A stretch of 6,777 nucleotides of DNA from Bacilli bacterium (GCA_028708005.1 JAQVZV010000043.1:1-6777), one strand, 5' to 3'; positions 1 through 5,922 are shown, counted from the first letter of the stretch. Numbers and translations: made by a program. Notes: generated from the letters alone by a model not told the origin.

Positions 1-99
1 GAATTGGATGATAATCTTAAAGATAAATCATATTCAGAAATTAACACTACTATTCGAAGTGTAAGAGAAGCAGTTAGACAAGGTAAAAAGGTGCGATAA
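1..99 (+). CDS. C-terminal end of an unrecognised protein (partial)
   Basis: An open frame enters from the left edge and ends at a TAA at 97-99, leaving 32 codons. The visible peptide is hydrophilic and probably helical. It starts ELDDNLKDKSYSEIN and finishes in a basic tail, REAVRQGKKVR. I do not recognise the family and the fragment is too short to assign one. The reading is supported by codon use like the neighbouring genes and by a terminator hairpin about 40 nt after the stop, which is where a real gene end would have one. The rest of the gene lies outside the window. Confidence 0.55.
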   Translation, partial: ELDDNLKDKSYSEINTTIRSVREAVRQGKKVR

Positions 100-137
100 T
101 AGCTAATTTAGAGAACATTAATAAATAATAGTATAAG

Positions 138-170
138 AAAAAGAGAAAAGTTATTTTTCTCTTTTTGAGT
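138..170 (+). terminator. Intrinsic terminator after the leftmost gene
   Basis: A perfect 12-bp inverted repeat (AAAAAGAGAAAA at 138-149, TTTTCTCTTTTT at 155-166) encloses a 5-nt loop. The right arm itself ends in a T-run. The stem is A/T-rich, so the hairpin is only moderately stable. Its position, 39 nt after the stop at 99 and before a promoter region, fits an intrinsic terminator. Confidence 0.7.
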
Positions 171-180
171 TTATTCTTGA

Positions 181-196
181 TGTGTTAATTTACACA
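181..196. promoter_or_regulatory. 16-bp palindrome, candidate operator
   Basis: TGTGTTAATTTACACA is a dyad with 14 of 16 positions symmetric; only the T-T pair at 186/191 breaks it. The right arm overlaps the TTTACA -35 candidate at 189-194, a location where a bound repressor would block RNA polymerase. The TGTG-N8-CACA spacing resembles Rex/CRP-FNR type half-site spacing, but the inner bases do not match a Rex site well, so no regulator is named. It may regulate the aminotransferase/transporter operon. Confidence 0.4.
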
Positions 197-217
197 ATAT
201 TTTTCAAATAATATATT
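189..217 (+). promoter_or_regulatory. Candidate upstream promoter of the aminotransferase/transporter operon
   Basis: TTTACA (189-194, 5/6 to the sigma-A -35 consensus) is separated by 17 nt from TATATT (212-217, 5/6 to the -10 consensus). Transcription would begin near 224 and leave a leader of about 170 nt. The region is so A/T-rich that chance matches are likely. The exact 17-nt spacing and the overlapping palindrome raise its credibility. Confidence 0.4.
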
Positions 218-285
218 TTAATATGGAGGTTTTGCTTTTTATTTATAATACAAAAGCTATTTTCATAATCAACACCATAAATAAA

Positions 286-314
286 TTGACACTTTTGAAG
301 TTTGATGATAATAT
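286..314 (+). promoter_or_regulatory. Strong sigma-A type promoter of the aminotransferase/transporter operon
   Basis: A perfect -35 box TTGACA (286-291), a 17-nt spacer and TAATAT (309-314) form a near-consensus promoter. TG at 306-307 gives an extended -10 (TGATAATAT). The predicted start of transcription is near 321, about 75 nt before the chosen ATG at 396. This argues against translation starting at the GTG at 315, which directly abuts the -10 box. Confidence 0.7.
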
Positions 315-395
315 GTGTATCGGGTTATATTCATCCTATTAGGGGTTAAAAGGTTATTTCTATATCCCTTTTTTGATTTTAGAAAGGAAAATTAT

Positions 396-1598
396 ATGGT
401 AAAGTTAAATAACAATCTATTAAAATTAGAAACTGAAGATATTTTTATGAATGTTGGTGAAAAGGTTAGTGAGTATAAAAAGGAGAATCCTGGCGTTAAT
501 TTATTGAATTTAGGAGTAGGTGATGTATCTTTACCTATCGTTCCAACGGTTATAAAGGAAATGGAAAAAGCTGTTTTAGAATTGGGCAATGGAAAAACTT
601 TTAAAGGATACGGTGCTTATTATGGGCATGATTTTTTAAGGGAAAAGATAGTAGAAGAAGAATATAATTCTTTAAATATTACAAAGGATGAAATATATAT
701 ATCAATTGGAACTAAAACTGATACAACTAATATTTTGGAATTATTTGATAAAAAGGCAAAAATGTGCCTGTTTAATCCTTCGTATCCAATCTATAGAGAT
801 GGGGGTATTATTTCGGGTAGGGAAATAGAATATTTAGAACTTTATGAAGAAGATAATTTTATTCCTCGGATTCCAAAGGGAAAATATGATCTTATTTATA
901 TTTGTTCTCCTAGTAATCCACTTGGTATAGCTTTGCCAAAAAACGAGTTGAAAAAGTGGATTGAATATGCAATTGCGAATGATTCAATAATCTTGTATGA
1001 TAATGTTTATGAATCATTTATAACGTCAGATGATGTTCCACATAGTATATATGAAATTGATGGTGCGAAAAGAGTTGCTATTGAGTTTAGAAGTTTTTCT
1101 AAAAGAGCAAGTTTTACTGGAATTAGATGTTCATATTATGTAATCCCAAATGAACTACATTTAAAAGGTTTAGATAGTAAATCAATTAATATAAATGAAT
1201 TGTGGAAAAAAAGAACAATAGCGAAGTTTAATGGGGCCGATTATATTGTCCAAAAAGGGGCTTGGGCAACATACTTAGAACAAGCCAAACCCGAAATTAG
1301 GGCGAATATTAATTATTATTTAGAAAATGCAAAATATATAAAGGAAGCATTAGAGAGTTTGAGCTTCAAGGTTTTCGGTGGTGAAAACGCACCGTTTTTA
1401 TGGGTAAAAACAAGAAACAATATGAGTTCTTGGGCTTATTTTGATTTTTTGTTAAATGAATTAAATATAGTGGTAATTCCTGGATGTATTTTTGGTAAAA
1501 AAGGAGATAAATATATAAGAATCTCAGCTTTAGCAACGAGAGAAGTTACAGTTGAATCAATGGAGAGGATCAAAGAATATTATGAAAAAGAGCTTTAA
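396..1598 (+). CDS. Class I/II PLP aminotransferase, LL-diaminopimelate aminotransferase (DapL) family, divergent
   Basis: This 400-residue protein has DapL length and DapL motifs in order: LGVGDVSLP (39-47), FKGYGAYYG (69-77), NPSYPIY (127-133), SPSNPLG (171-177), YDNVYESFI (201-209), the PLP-lysine block EFRSFSK with Lys236 (230-236), TGIRC (241-245), FNG (278-280), GGENAPFLWVK (328-338) and YIRIS with Arg375, the expected carboxylate-binding arginine. Asp202 should contact the PLP ring nitrogen. DapL converts tetrahydrodipicolinate plus glutamate to LL-diaminopimelate in the cytosol. Here the family's GYGxEQG segment reads GYGAYYG, so the glutamate thought to hold the distal amino group of diaminopimelate is missing; the true substrate may differ. 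The ATG at 396 is preferred over the in-frame GTG at 315 because AAGGA lies 7 nt before it and a promoter overlaps the upstream extension. The gene overlaps the following transporter gene by 17 nt, so the two are cotranscribed. The family call is secure; the substrate is uncertain. Confidence 0.9.
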   Translation: MVKLNNNLLKLETEDIFMNVGEKVSEYKKENPGVNLLNLGVGDVSLPIVPTVIKEMEKAVLELGNGKTFKGYGAYYGHDFLREKIVEEEYNSLNITKDEIYISIGTKTDTTNILELFDKKAKMCLFNPSYPIYRDGGIISGREIEYLELYEEDNFIPRIPKGKYDLIYICSPSNPLGIALPKNELKKWIEYAIANDSIILYDNVYESFITSDDVPHSIYEIDGAKRVAIEFRSFSKRASFTGIRCSYYVIPNELHLKGLDSKSININELWKKRTIAKFNGADYIVQKGAWATYLEQAKPEIRANINYYLENAKYIKEALESLSFKVFGGENAPFLWVKTRNNMSSWAYFDFLLNELNIVVIPGCIFGKKGDKYIRISALATREVTVESMERIKEYYEKEL

Positions 1599-2766
1599 TT
1601 TGTGCATTTTCATTGGCTTTATTTTAGGTATACTTGGTGGTATATTTATACCTAAAGTTATGTTGGAGATTTCGTTTCTTGGGAATATATATATTAATTT
1701 ATTAAAGTTCATAATAATTCCAACATTATTTACTAGTATAATGGTTTCTGTTTATAAAACAATTAATAAGAGAATGACTATCTTTCCTAAAACAATAATT
1801 TTATTTCTATTAATGTTTGTTACATCGTTTATTATTACATCAGTCATAGTAGCATTAATTAAGCCGGGAGTAAATTTTGATTTTGATGAAGCAATATGGT
1901 CTGGCAATATAACAAAATTCTCTTTGGCAGAGTTTTTAGTTAATATCATCCCTAACAATATTGTAACGATGGTTGGGAATAATAATATTTTAGCATGTAT
2001 AATATTTGCTTTTGTTTGCGGTTTTGCTGCGGCAAAGGTAGATAATGGCAAAAAAGCAGTTGAGATGGCAAACAGCTTTAAAAATATTTTTGATAAAATA
2101 TTAGAATATATTATGTATTTAACACCACTGGGAGTATTCTCGTTAATTGGAAATACCATTGCTAATTATGGTATAGGCATTATTGGAGTTTGTTCAAAAT
2201 ATATTATAATTGCTTATTTGTGCTGCATCATAGTTATGTTTTTAGTGATGATATTACCAGTATGGGTATACGCTAAAATATCACCTTTAAAATATATTAA
2301 GGAAGTAAGTCGAGTTTGGTTAGTAACATTATCAACTTGTTCTTCGTTGGCAACGTTGCCTCATACAATAAAAGTTTGTAACGATAATTTTGGTATTCCA
2401 AATAAAATTACTGATCTTGTGGTTCCGCTTGGTTGCACAATTAATATGTGTGGTGGTGCAGTATCTTTTGCTCTACTAGGACTTTTTTGTTCCCAATTAT
2501 ATGGTATAGAAATTACATTCGGGACATATTTAGCGATGTTATTTGCTTCTACACTTATAAATATGGCAACGCCTGGAATTCCTGGAGGGGGAATTGTTAT
2601 TGGGGCGACTTATTTGTCAGTTTTTGGTATTCCTTTATCATTTATGGGAGTATATAGTGGAATATATAGATTGTTAGATATGGCTTATACTACTATGAAT
2701 GTAACAGGAGATATAACGGCTAATATACTAATTTCAAAAGCGGAACATAATTCGTTTAAAATATAA
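1582..2766 (+). CDS. Sodium:dicarboxylate/amino-acid symporter family (DAACS) transporter
   Basis: A 394-residue, very hydrophobic protein with the hallmarks of the glutamate-transporter fold (GltPh, GltP, SstT): the HP1 serine-rich loop TCSSLATLP (252-260), the TM7 motif INMCGG (287-292), the HP2 loop GIPGGG (332-337) and the TM8 motif LLDMAYTTMNVTGD (364-377). Asp366, Thr370, Asn373 and Asp377 align with GltPh Asp394, Thr398, Asn401 and Asp405, so amino-group binding and one sodium site look intact. The arginine that grips acidic side chains in GltPh (Arg397) is Tyr369, and the NMDGT aspartate (Asp312) is Cys290, so a neutral or aromatic amino acid is more likely than aspartate or glutamate. 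The ATG at 1582 is chosen because GGAGAGG (1562-1568) precedes it; a TTG 30 nt upstream is less likely. It overlaps the aminotransferase gene and is followed by a terminator. Family certain, substrate inferred. Confidence 0.92.
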   Translation: MKKSFNLCIFIGFILGILGGIFIPKVMLEISFLGNIYINLLKFIIIPTLFTSIMVSVYKTINKRMTIFPKTIILFLLMFVTSFIITSVIVALIKPGVNFDFDEAIWSGNITKFSLAEFLVNIIPNNIVTMVGNNNILACIIFAFVCGFAAAKVDNGKKAVEMANSFKNIFDKILEYIMYLTPLGVFSLIGNTIANYGIGIIGVCSKYIIIAYLCCIIVMFLVMILPVWVYAKISPLKYIKEVSRVWLVTLSTCSSLATLPHTIKVCNDNFGIPNKITDLVVPLGCTINMCGGAVSFALLGLFCSQLYGIEITFGTYLAMLFASTLINMATPGIPGGGIVIGATYLSVFGIPLSFMGVYSGIYRLLDMAYTTMNVTGDITANILISKAEHNSFKI

Positions 2767-2771
2767 ACAAA

Positions 2772-2805
2772 AGCAATATAATAAAAATATTGCTCTTTTT
2801 TATTT
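2772..2805 (+). terminator. Intrinsic terminator of the aminotransferase/transporter operon
   Basis: An 8-bp perfect stem, AGCAATAT (2772-2779) with ATATTGCT (2787-2794), has a 7-nt loop. It is followed by a run of six T (2796-2801) and further T-rich sequence. It begins 5 nt after the TAA of the transporter gene, which is typical for Rho-independent termination. Confidence 0.85.
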
Positions 2806-2818
2806 TAGATAGATATAG

Positions 2819-2824
2819 TATAAT
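2819..2824 (+). promoter_or_regulatory. -10 box of the SPFH operon promoter
   Basis: TATAAT is a perfect -10 hexamer, 28 nt before the chosen start codon of the SPFH gene. The -35 position with 17-nt spacing (2796-2801) is TTTTTT, the T-run of the preceding terminator, and matches consensus poorly, so the promoter is incomplete on sequence grounds. Transcription would start near 2831, leaving a leader of about 20 nt that still includes GGAGG. Confidence 0.5.
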
Positions 2825-2851
2825 ATGAATATAATGAAGTGGAGGATTAAG

Positions 2852-3742
2852 ATGGAAGGATTTATTTGGTTTATTATCGTTATTGTTGTTATTATTGTGA
2901 CAAACATAAAAATAGTTCCGCAAGCGAAGGCTTATGTTATTGAGAGATTAGGGAGCTATAAAGTAACATGGGAAACGGGGTTACATATTAAAATCCCATT
3001 TATTGAAAGGATAGCTAATACGGTTTCATTAAAAGAAAAGGTACGTGATTTCGCACCACAACCAGTTATTACTAAAGATAATGTTACAATGCAAATTGAT
3101 ACGGTTGTTTATTTTCAGATAACAGATCCTAAGTTATATACTTATGGAGTTGAAAACCCAATTAATGCAATTGAAAATTTAACGGCTACAACTTTACGTA
3201 ATATCATTGGTGATTTAGAATTAGATCAAACTTTAACATCTAGGGATTTAATTAATACCAAAATGCGTTTGATACTTGATGAAGCGACTGATCCATGGGG
3301 AATTAAGGTTAATCGTGTAGAAGTAAAAAACATTATACCGCCTAGGGACATTCAAGAAGCAATGGAAAAACAAATGAGAGCTGAGCGTGAAAGAAGAGAA
3401 GCTATTCTTAGAGCTGAAGGCGAAAAAAGAGCCTCTATTCTTAGGGCTGAGGGTGAAAAAGAAAGTGCAATTCTAGTTGCTGAAGCTAAGAAGGAAACTC
3501 AAATTAAAGAAGCTGAAGGTAGAGCTGAGGCAATTGTTAAAGTACAAGAAGCTACAGCAACTGGTCTTAAATTGTTAAAGGACGCTAAAGCTGATAATGC
3601 TGTCTTAACTTTAAAAGGTTATGAAACATTTGCTAAAGTAGCAGATGGTCAAGCAACCAAGATAATCATTCCTTCTGATATTCAAAACATGGCTGGTTTA
3701 TTAACTAGTGCAACCGAATTATTAGATAAAAAGGATAAATAA
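2852..3742 (+). CDS. SPFH/band 7 (prohibitin homology) membrane protein, QmcA/paraslipin-like
   Basis: This 296-residue protein has one N-terminal membrane helix (about 3-18), then an SPFH domain starting IVPQAKAYVIERLGSY (21-36) with family features ETGLHIKIPF (41-50), ITKDNVTMQIDTVVYFQITD (73-92) and DPWGIKVNRVEVKNI (147-161). A charged alpha-helical coiled coil (about 165-235) follows, then a C-terminal segment ending near SDIQNMAGLL. Family members form large membrane-anchored oligomeric cages that scaffold proteases or lipid microdomains. The length and the PPRDIQEAMEKQMRAERERR stretch are typical of the QmcA/SLP-2 subgroup. The ATG at 2852 is chosen because GGAGG sits 6 nt upstream; an earlier in-frame ATG at 2825 directly follows the -10 box and would be outside the transcript. 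It is followed after 19 nt by a small membrane protein gene, probably in one operon. The usual NfeD partner is not seen here. Confidence 0.93.
   Translation: MEGFIWFIIVIVVIIVTNIKIVPQAKAYVIERLGSYKVTWETGLHIKIPFIERIANTVSLKEKVRDFAPQPVITKDNVTMQIDTVVYFQITDPKLYTYGVENPINAIENLTATTLRNIIGDLELDQTLTSRDLINTKMRLILDEATDPWGIKVNRVEVKNIIPPRDIQEAMEKQMRAERERREAILRAEGEKRASILRAEGEKESAILVAEAKKETQIKEAEGRAEAIVKVQEATATGLKLLKDAKADNAVLTLKGYETFAKVADGQATKIIIPSDIQNMAGLLTSATELLDKKDK
3395..3493 (+). repeat. Three tandem 33-bp units coding for 11-residue coiled-coil repeats
   Basis: Residues 182-192 (REAILRAEGEK), 193-203 (RASILRAEGEK) and 204-214 (ESAILVAEAKK) of the SPFH protein repeat with an 11-residue period, and more weakly degenerate copies continue to about residue 230. 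The first two units are also similar at DNA level, including shared CTATTCTTAG and GCTGA blocks. Hendecad periodicity is characteristic of the long helices of SPFH proteins, so this is a structural repeat inside the gene and not a mobile or regulatory element. Confidence 0.8.
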
Positions 3743-3761
3743 TAATATAGGAGGTTTTTAT

Positions 3762-3935
3762 ATGAAGAAGCAAGATATAGGTTTATATGTTGGGATAGGT
3801 TTGCCATTAGCTGTCGGATTAGGCATTCTTATCAGTTCGTTATTTGATTTGGATTTAAGTATGTCAATTATATCTGTGTCTGCTATTGGAATAATTATTG
3901 GTTCTATATATTTAATTACTAAAAGAAAAAAGTAG
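3762..3935 (+). CDS. Small two-helix membrane protein, 57 residues, unknown function
   Basis: AGGAGG at 3749-3754, a perfect ribosome binding site, lies 7 nt before the ATG and makes translation likely. The protein starts MKKQDIGLYVGIGLP. It has two hydrophobic stretches, about residues 7-26 and 35-53, joined by a short acidic turn (FDLDLS), and ends in a basic tail KRKK. This predicts a hairpin with both ends in the cytoplasm. The helices are glycine-rich (GIGLPLAVGLG; GIIIG), which suits helix packing. It lies 19 nt after the SPFH gene and 11 nt before the decayed ATP-grasp gene, so it is probably cotranscribed with the SPFH gene and may be a membrane partner of that complex. I do not recognise a family, and it lacks NfeD features. 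Confidence 0.75.
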   Translation: MKKQDIGLYVGIGLPLAVGLGILISSLFDLDLSMSIISVSAIGIIIGSIYLITKRKK

Positions 3936-3946
3936 TAGAGGTTAAA

Positions 3947-4413
3947 ATGAAAAAGGCTAAGTATTTACTAAAAAGAATGGTATCTTTAAATTTTAAAAAT
4001 ATGTTTGATGTTATAAACAAAGTTCATATTAAAACAAATAAGCCCAAGTTAGTAATTTTTCTTGATATGGTATGGTTGTACCGGTTGACGTTAAAACGGG
4101 AATTATTAACTTTAAAGCTTTAGATAAAGATGGCAATTTATATGAGAAACACTCGTTAACTGGAATAAATATTATTGGTTTTAAAGTTCCGTTGTGGAAA
4201 GAAGTGCTTAATTTAGTAAAACAGGTATCAAAAGAATTACCTCAAATTGGCATAATGGGGTGGGATGTGGCTATTACTAATAAAGGCCCTTTATTAATAG
4301 AAGGAAATCAAAATCCGGGACATGTTATATATCAACTACCTCCACATACGGAAAACTGAATTGGAATGTTGCCAACTTTTGAAAGGATATTAAAAAAAAT
4401 TAAAAGATTTTAA
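3947..4413 (+). pseudogene. Sugar-transfer-associated ATP-grasp gene, internally deleted, frameshifted and with a nonsense codon
   Basis: Two pieces of one gene lie in different frames. From the ATG at 3947 (AGAGG 5 nt upstream) the frame reads MKKAKYLLKRMVSLNFKNMF and on to LVIFLDMVW (43 residues), like the N-terminus of ATP-grasp proteins of the sugar-transfer-associated type; it then becomes out-of-frame sequence and stops at 4124-4126. From about 4072 the +2-shifted frame reads VVPVDVKTG, then GWDVAIT and IEGNQNPGHVIYQLPPHTEN, a typical C-terminal end of the same family including the metal-binding Glu and Asn of IEGN. An in-frame TGA at 4357-4359 interrupts this, after which IGMLPTFERILKKIKRF continues to a TAA at 4411-4413, as in intact relatives. 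Against a usual length of about 330 residues, roughly 200 central residues, including the ATP-binding part, are missing. No ribosome binding site precedes 4072. The activity must be lost. Family recognition is from memory of its motifs. Confidence 0.82.
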
Positions 4414-4424
4414 CTTCTTTTAAT
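4391..4424 (-). terminator. Intrinsic terminator of the MnmL-MnmM fusion gene
   Basis: A perfect 9-bp inverted repeat (4399-4407 and 4416-4424, arms ATTAAAAGA/TCTTTTAAT, 8-nt loop) spans the stop codon of the minus-strand gene. On that strand it is followed directly by a run of eight T (complement of the A-run at 4391-4398). On the plus strand there is no T-run after it, so it serves the minus strand only. The tail of the plus-strand pseudogene overlaps it by a few bases. Confidence 0.7.
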
Positions 4425-5864
4425 CATTACTAAATAAGGCGCTTCTTTATTATCAGTATTATGATAATAATTTACTTCATAATTTTTATTAATAGTTTGA
4501 AGATATTTATTAATTTGAATATCTTCTTTTTTCCCTTCTTTATGTCCTGGATAAATGACAATTAAACAAATACCTTCATTATTTAATAATTTTAGACTAT
4601 GTTCTATTGCTTTAACAGATGTTTTATATGAAGTAGTTATTGTTTTATCACCTTTTGGTAAATATCCTAAATTAAATAAGACACCACTAACTCTTTTTTC
4701 TAAATGAGGTAATATTTCTAACATTTTGTCATGTGATTCTTTATATAAGGTATAATTTTGCTTGTTATTATCGTTTAATAATTTTTTTGTTTTTGTTATA
4801 GCTTCTGCTTGAATATCAAAACCATAGACATGCCCTTTATTAGCTAAGTTACAAAGGAATAGGGTATCGTTTCCATTCCCAATGGTTGCATCAATAACAA
4901 TATCTTTTGGTTTTAAAGTTGTTTCCAATATTTGTTTAACTTTATTTAAAATCGAGCGATTAAAATCTTGATAAGTATTTCTTTTGGCCAGCTCTTTATC
5001 TATTCCATTTAGCACACTAACTTTATTTAAAACCCATTGTGGATCTACTAAGTCGTTGGCAAAGGGATCTCCTGTTAATCTATGAATTACTATTTTTGAA
5101 GGAATTAATTCTAGTTGATCACAAACAATATTTATATATTCTTCTTTACTTAGAAGATGGAACTTATCCTTTTTATAAAGAGTTTCTAGGGGTGTATCTT
5201 TTATAATATGAAGCATATGTATCTTTAACCCTTGGATATCTAACTTTGATAAGTATTCAACTGTCTTTAGCATCATGTCTTTTGTTTCATAGGGCAAACC
5301 ATTAATAATATGGACTATGACATTAATATTACGTTTTCTTAACTCTGTAACCATATTAGTAAAACATTCTAAGGTATGGCACCGGTTAATAAGTTTAGCC
5401 GTTTTTTCATGAATGGTTTGTAATCCTAATTCAATTGTTAAATATGTTCTATTATTTATTTCTTCTAAGTAATCTAAAACATCACTTGATATAGCATCAG
5501 GCCTTGTAGCGATACTTAATCCTATAACATTAGGTTGTTTTAATATTAATTCATACTTTTCTTTTAATATATCAAGAGGTGCATAAGTATTGGTATTTGA
5601 TTGAAAAAAACCTATATATTTACTATTGGGCCATTTATGATCAACTATCTTTTTCTGCTTGGCAAATTGATTTAATAAATCATCTGGAGTATGTGATTGT
5701 TTACAATATATACAACCATTAAAACCAACAGTACCATCAATATTAGGACATGTAAAATTAGCATCTAGACATATCTTAGATACTTTATTATTAAATAGCT
5801 TTTTATAATGATAATTTAAAGTGTGATATCTTTTATTATCTAATGAATATATAAAATGTTTCAT
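4410..5864 (-). CDS. mnmL/mnmM: Fusion of radical SAM protein MnmL (YtqA) with tRNA methyltransferase MnmM (YtqB)
   Basis: A 484-residue two-domain protein. Residues 1 to about 300 are a TIGR01212/YtqA-type radical SAM enzyme: FTCPNIDGT then GCIYC gives Cys39, Cys51 and Cys54 in the family's CX11CX2C 4Fe-4S motif, followed by GFFQSNTNTYAP (85-96), LSIATRPD (116-123) and IELGLQT (144-150). Residues about 301-484 are a class I SAM methyltransferase like YtqB: IDATIGNGNDTLFL (324-337, SAM-binding loop), GFDIQ (348-352), NLGYLPKGDK (398-407) and YPGHKEGK (438-445). In Bacillus and Streptococcus these are separate neighbouring genes; MnmL is implicated in converting cmnm5s2U to nm5s2U and MnmM methylates nm5s2U to mnm5s2U at tRNA position 34. 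Fusion lets one polypeptide do both steps. The ATG at 5864 is chosen because AGGTGAT lies 4 nt upstream; a GTG at 5873 falls inside that site. Single-gene unit with its own terminator, divergent from the MFS gene. Confidence 0.92.
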   Translation of the reverse strand: MKHFIYSLDNKRYHTLNYHYKKLFNNKVSKICLDANFTCPNIDGTVGFNGCIYCKQSHTPDDLLNQFAKQKKIVDHKWPNSKYIGFFQSNTNTYAPLDILKEKYELILKQPNVIGLSIATRPDAISSDVLDYLEEINNRTYLTIELGLQTIHEKTAKLINRCHTLECFTNMVTELRKRNINVIVHIINGLPYETKDMMLKTVEYLSKLDIQGLKIHMLHIIKDTPLETLYKKDKFHLLSKEEYINIVCDQLELIPSKIVIHRLTGDPFANDLVDPQWVLNKVSVLNGIDKELAKRNTYQDFNRSILNKVKQILETTLKPKDIVIDATIGNGNDTLFLCNLANKGHVYGFDIQAEAITKTKKLLNDNNKQNYTLYKESHDKMLEILPHLEKRVSGVLFNLGYLPKGDKTITTSYKTSVKAIEHSLKLLNNEGICLIVIYPGHKEGKKEDIQINKYLQTINKNYEVNYYHNTDNKEAPYLVMIKRS

Positions 5865-5881
5865 AAAAATCACCTAACATA

Positions 5882-5890
5882 AGTATATCA
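5882..5890 (-). promoter_or_regulatory. Extended -10 of the MnmL-MnmM gene promoter
   Basis: On the minus strand the sequence reads TGATATACT, an extended -10 element (TG-N-TATACT, 5/6 match). The -35 region is T-rich with no good hexamer, which is tolerable for an extended -10 promoter. Transcription would start near 5875, right at the AGGTGAT ribosome binding site, giving a leader of only about a dozen bases. Confidence 0.45.
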
Positions 5891-5922
5891 TTTTTTGCCA
5901 TACTAAAAAAGCGGGTGATAAC

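Noticed and set aside
223..342. 39-codon ORF from the ATG at 223, possible leader peptide
   Set aside because: No ribosome binding site upstream, no run of a particular amino acid as in attenuation leaders, and it lies across the promoter at 286-314.
346..374. Hairpin AAAAGG/CCTTTT followed by T residues in the aminotransferase leader, possible attenuator
   Set aside because: Only six weak pairs with a 13-nt loop; such structures arise by chance in DNA this AT-rich, and no alternative pairing or sensing element is visible.
315..395. 27-codon N-terminal extension of the aminotransferase from a GTG at 315
   Set aside because: The GTG touches the -10 box of a near-consensus promoter, has no ribosome binding site, and the encoded extension is unlike any DapL N-terminus. 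The ATG at 396 has AAGGA at good spacing and gives the family start MVKLN.
392..2159. Minus-strand ORFs at 392-589 and 1752-2159 and a plus-strand ORF at 2448-2657
   Set aside because: They are frame shadows of the aminotransferase and transporter genes, without ribosome binding sites or recognisable protein features.
3395..3493. Tandem DNA repeat as a mobile or phase-variable element
   Set aside because: The units are in frame, diverged, and follow the 11-residue coiled-coil pattern of SPFH proteins, so protein structure explains them.
4357..4359. TGA read as tryptophan (Mycoplasma-type code)
   Set aside because: All tryptophans in the intact genes are TGG and none contains in-frame TGA, which would be very unlikely in a code 4 organism. 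The TGA sits in a gene already broken by deletion, so a nonsense mutation is the simpler reading.
4072..4359. Independent small gene of 95 codons starting at the ATG at 4072
   Set aside because: No ribosome binding site precedes it and its sequence is the C-terminal part of the ATP-grasp family beginning mid-domain; the matching N-terminal part lies just upstream in another frame.
3947..4413. Programmed frameshift joining the two ATP-grasp pieces
   Set aside because: There is no slippery sequence at the junction, about 200 central residues are missing altogether, and a further nonsense codon is present, so frameshifting could not restore a working enzyme.
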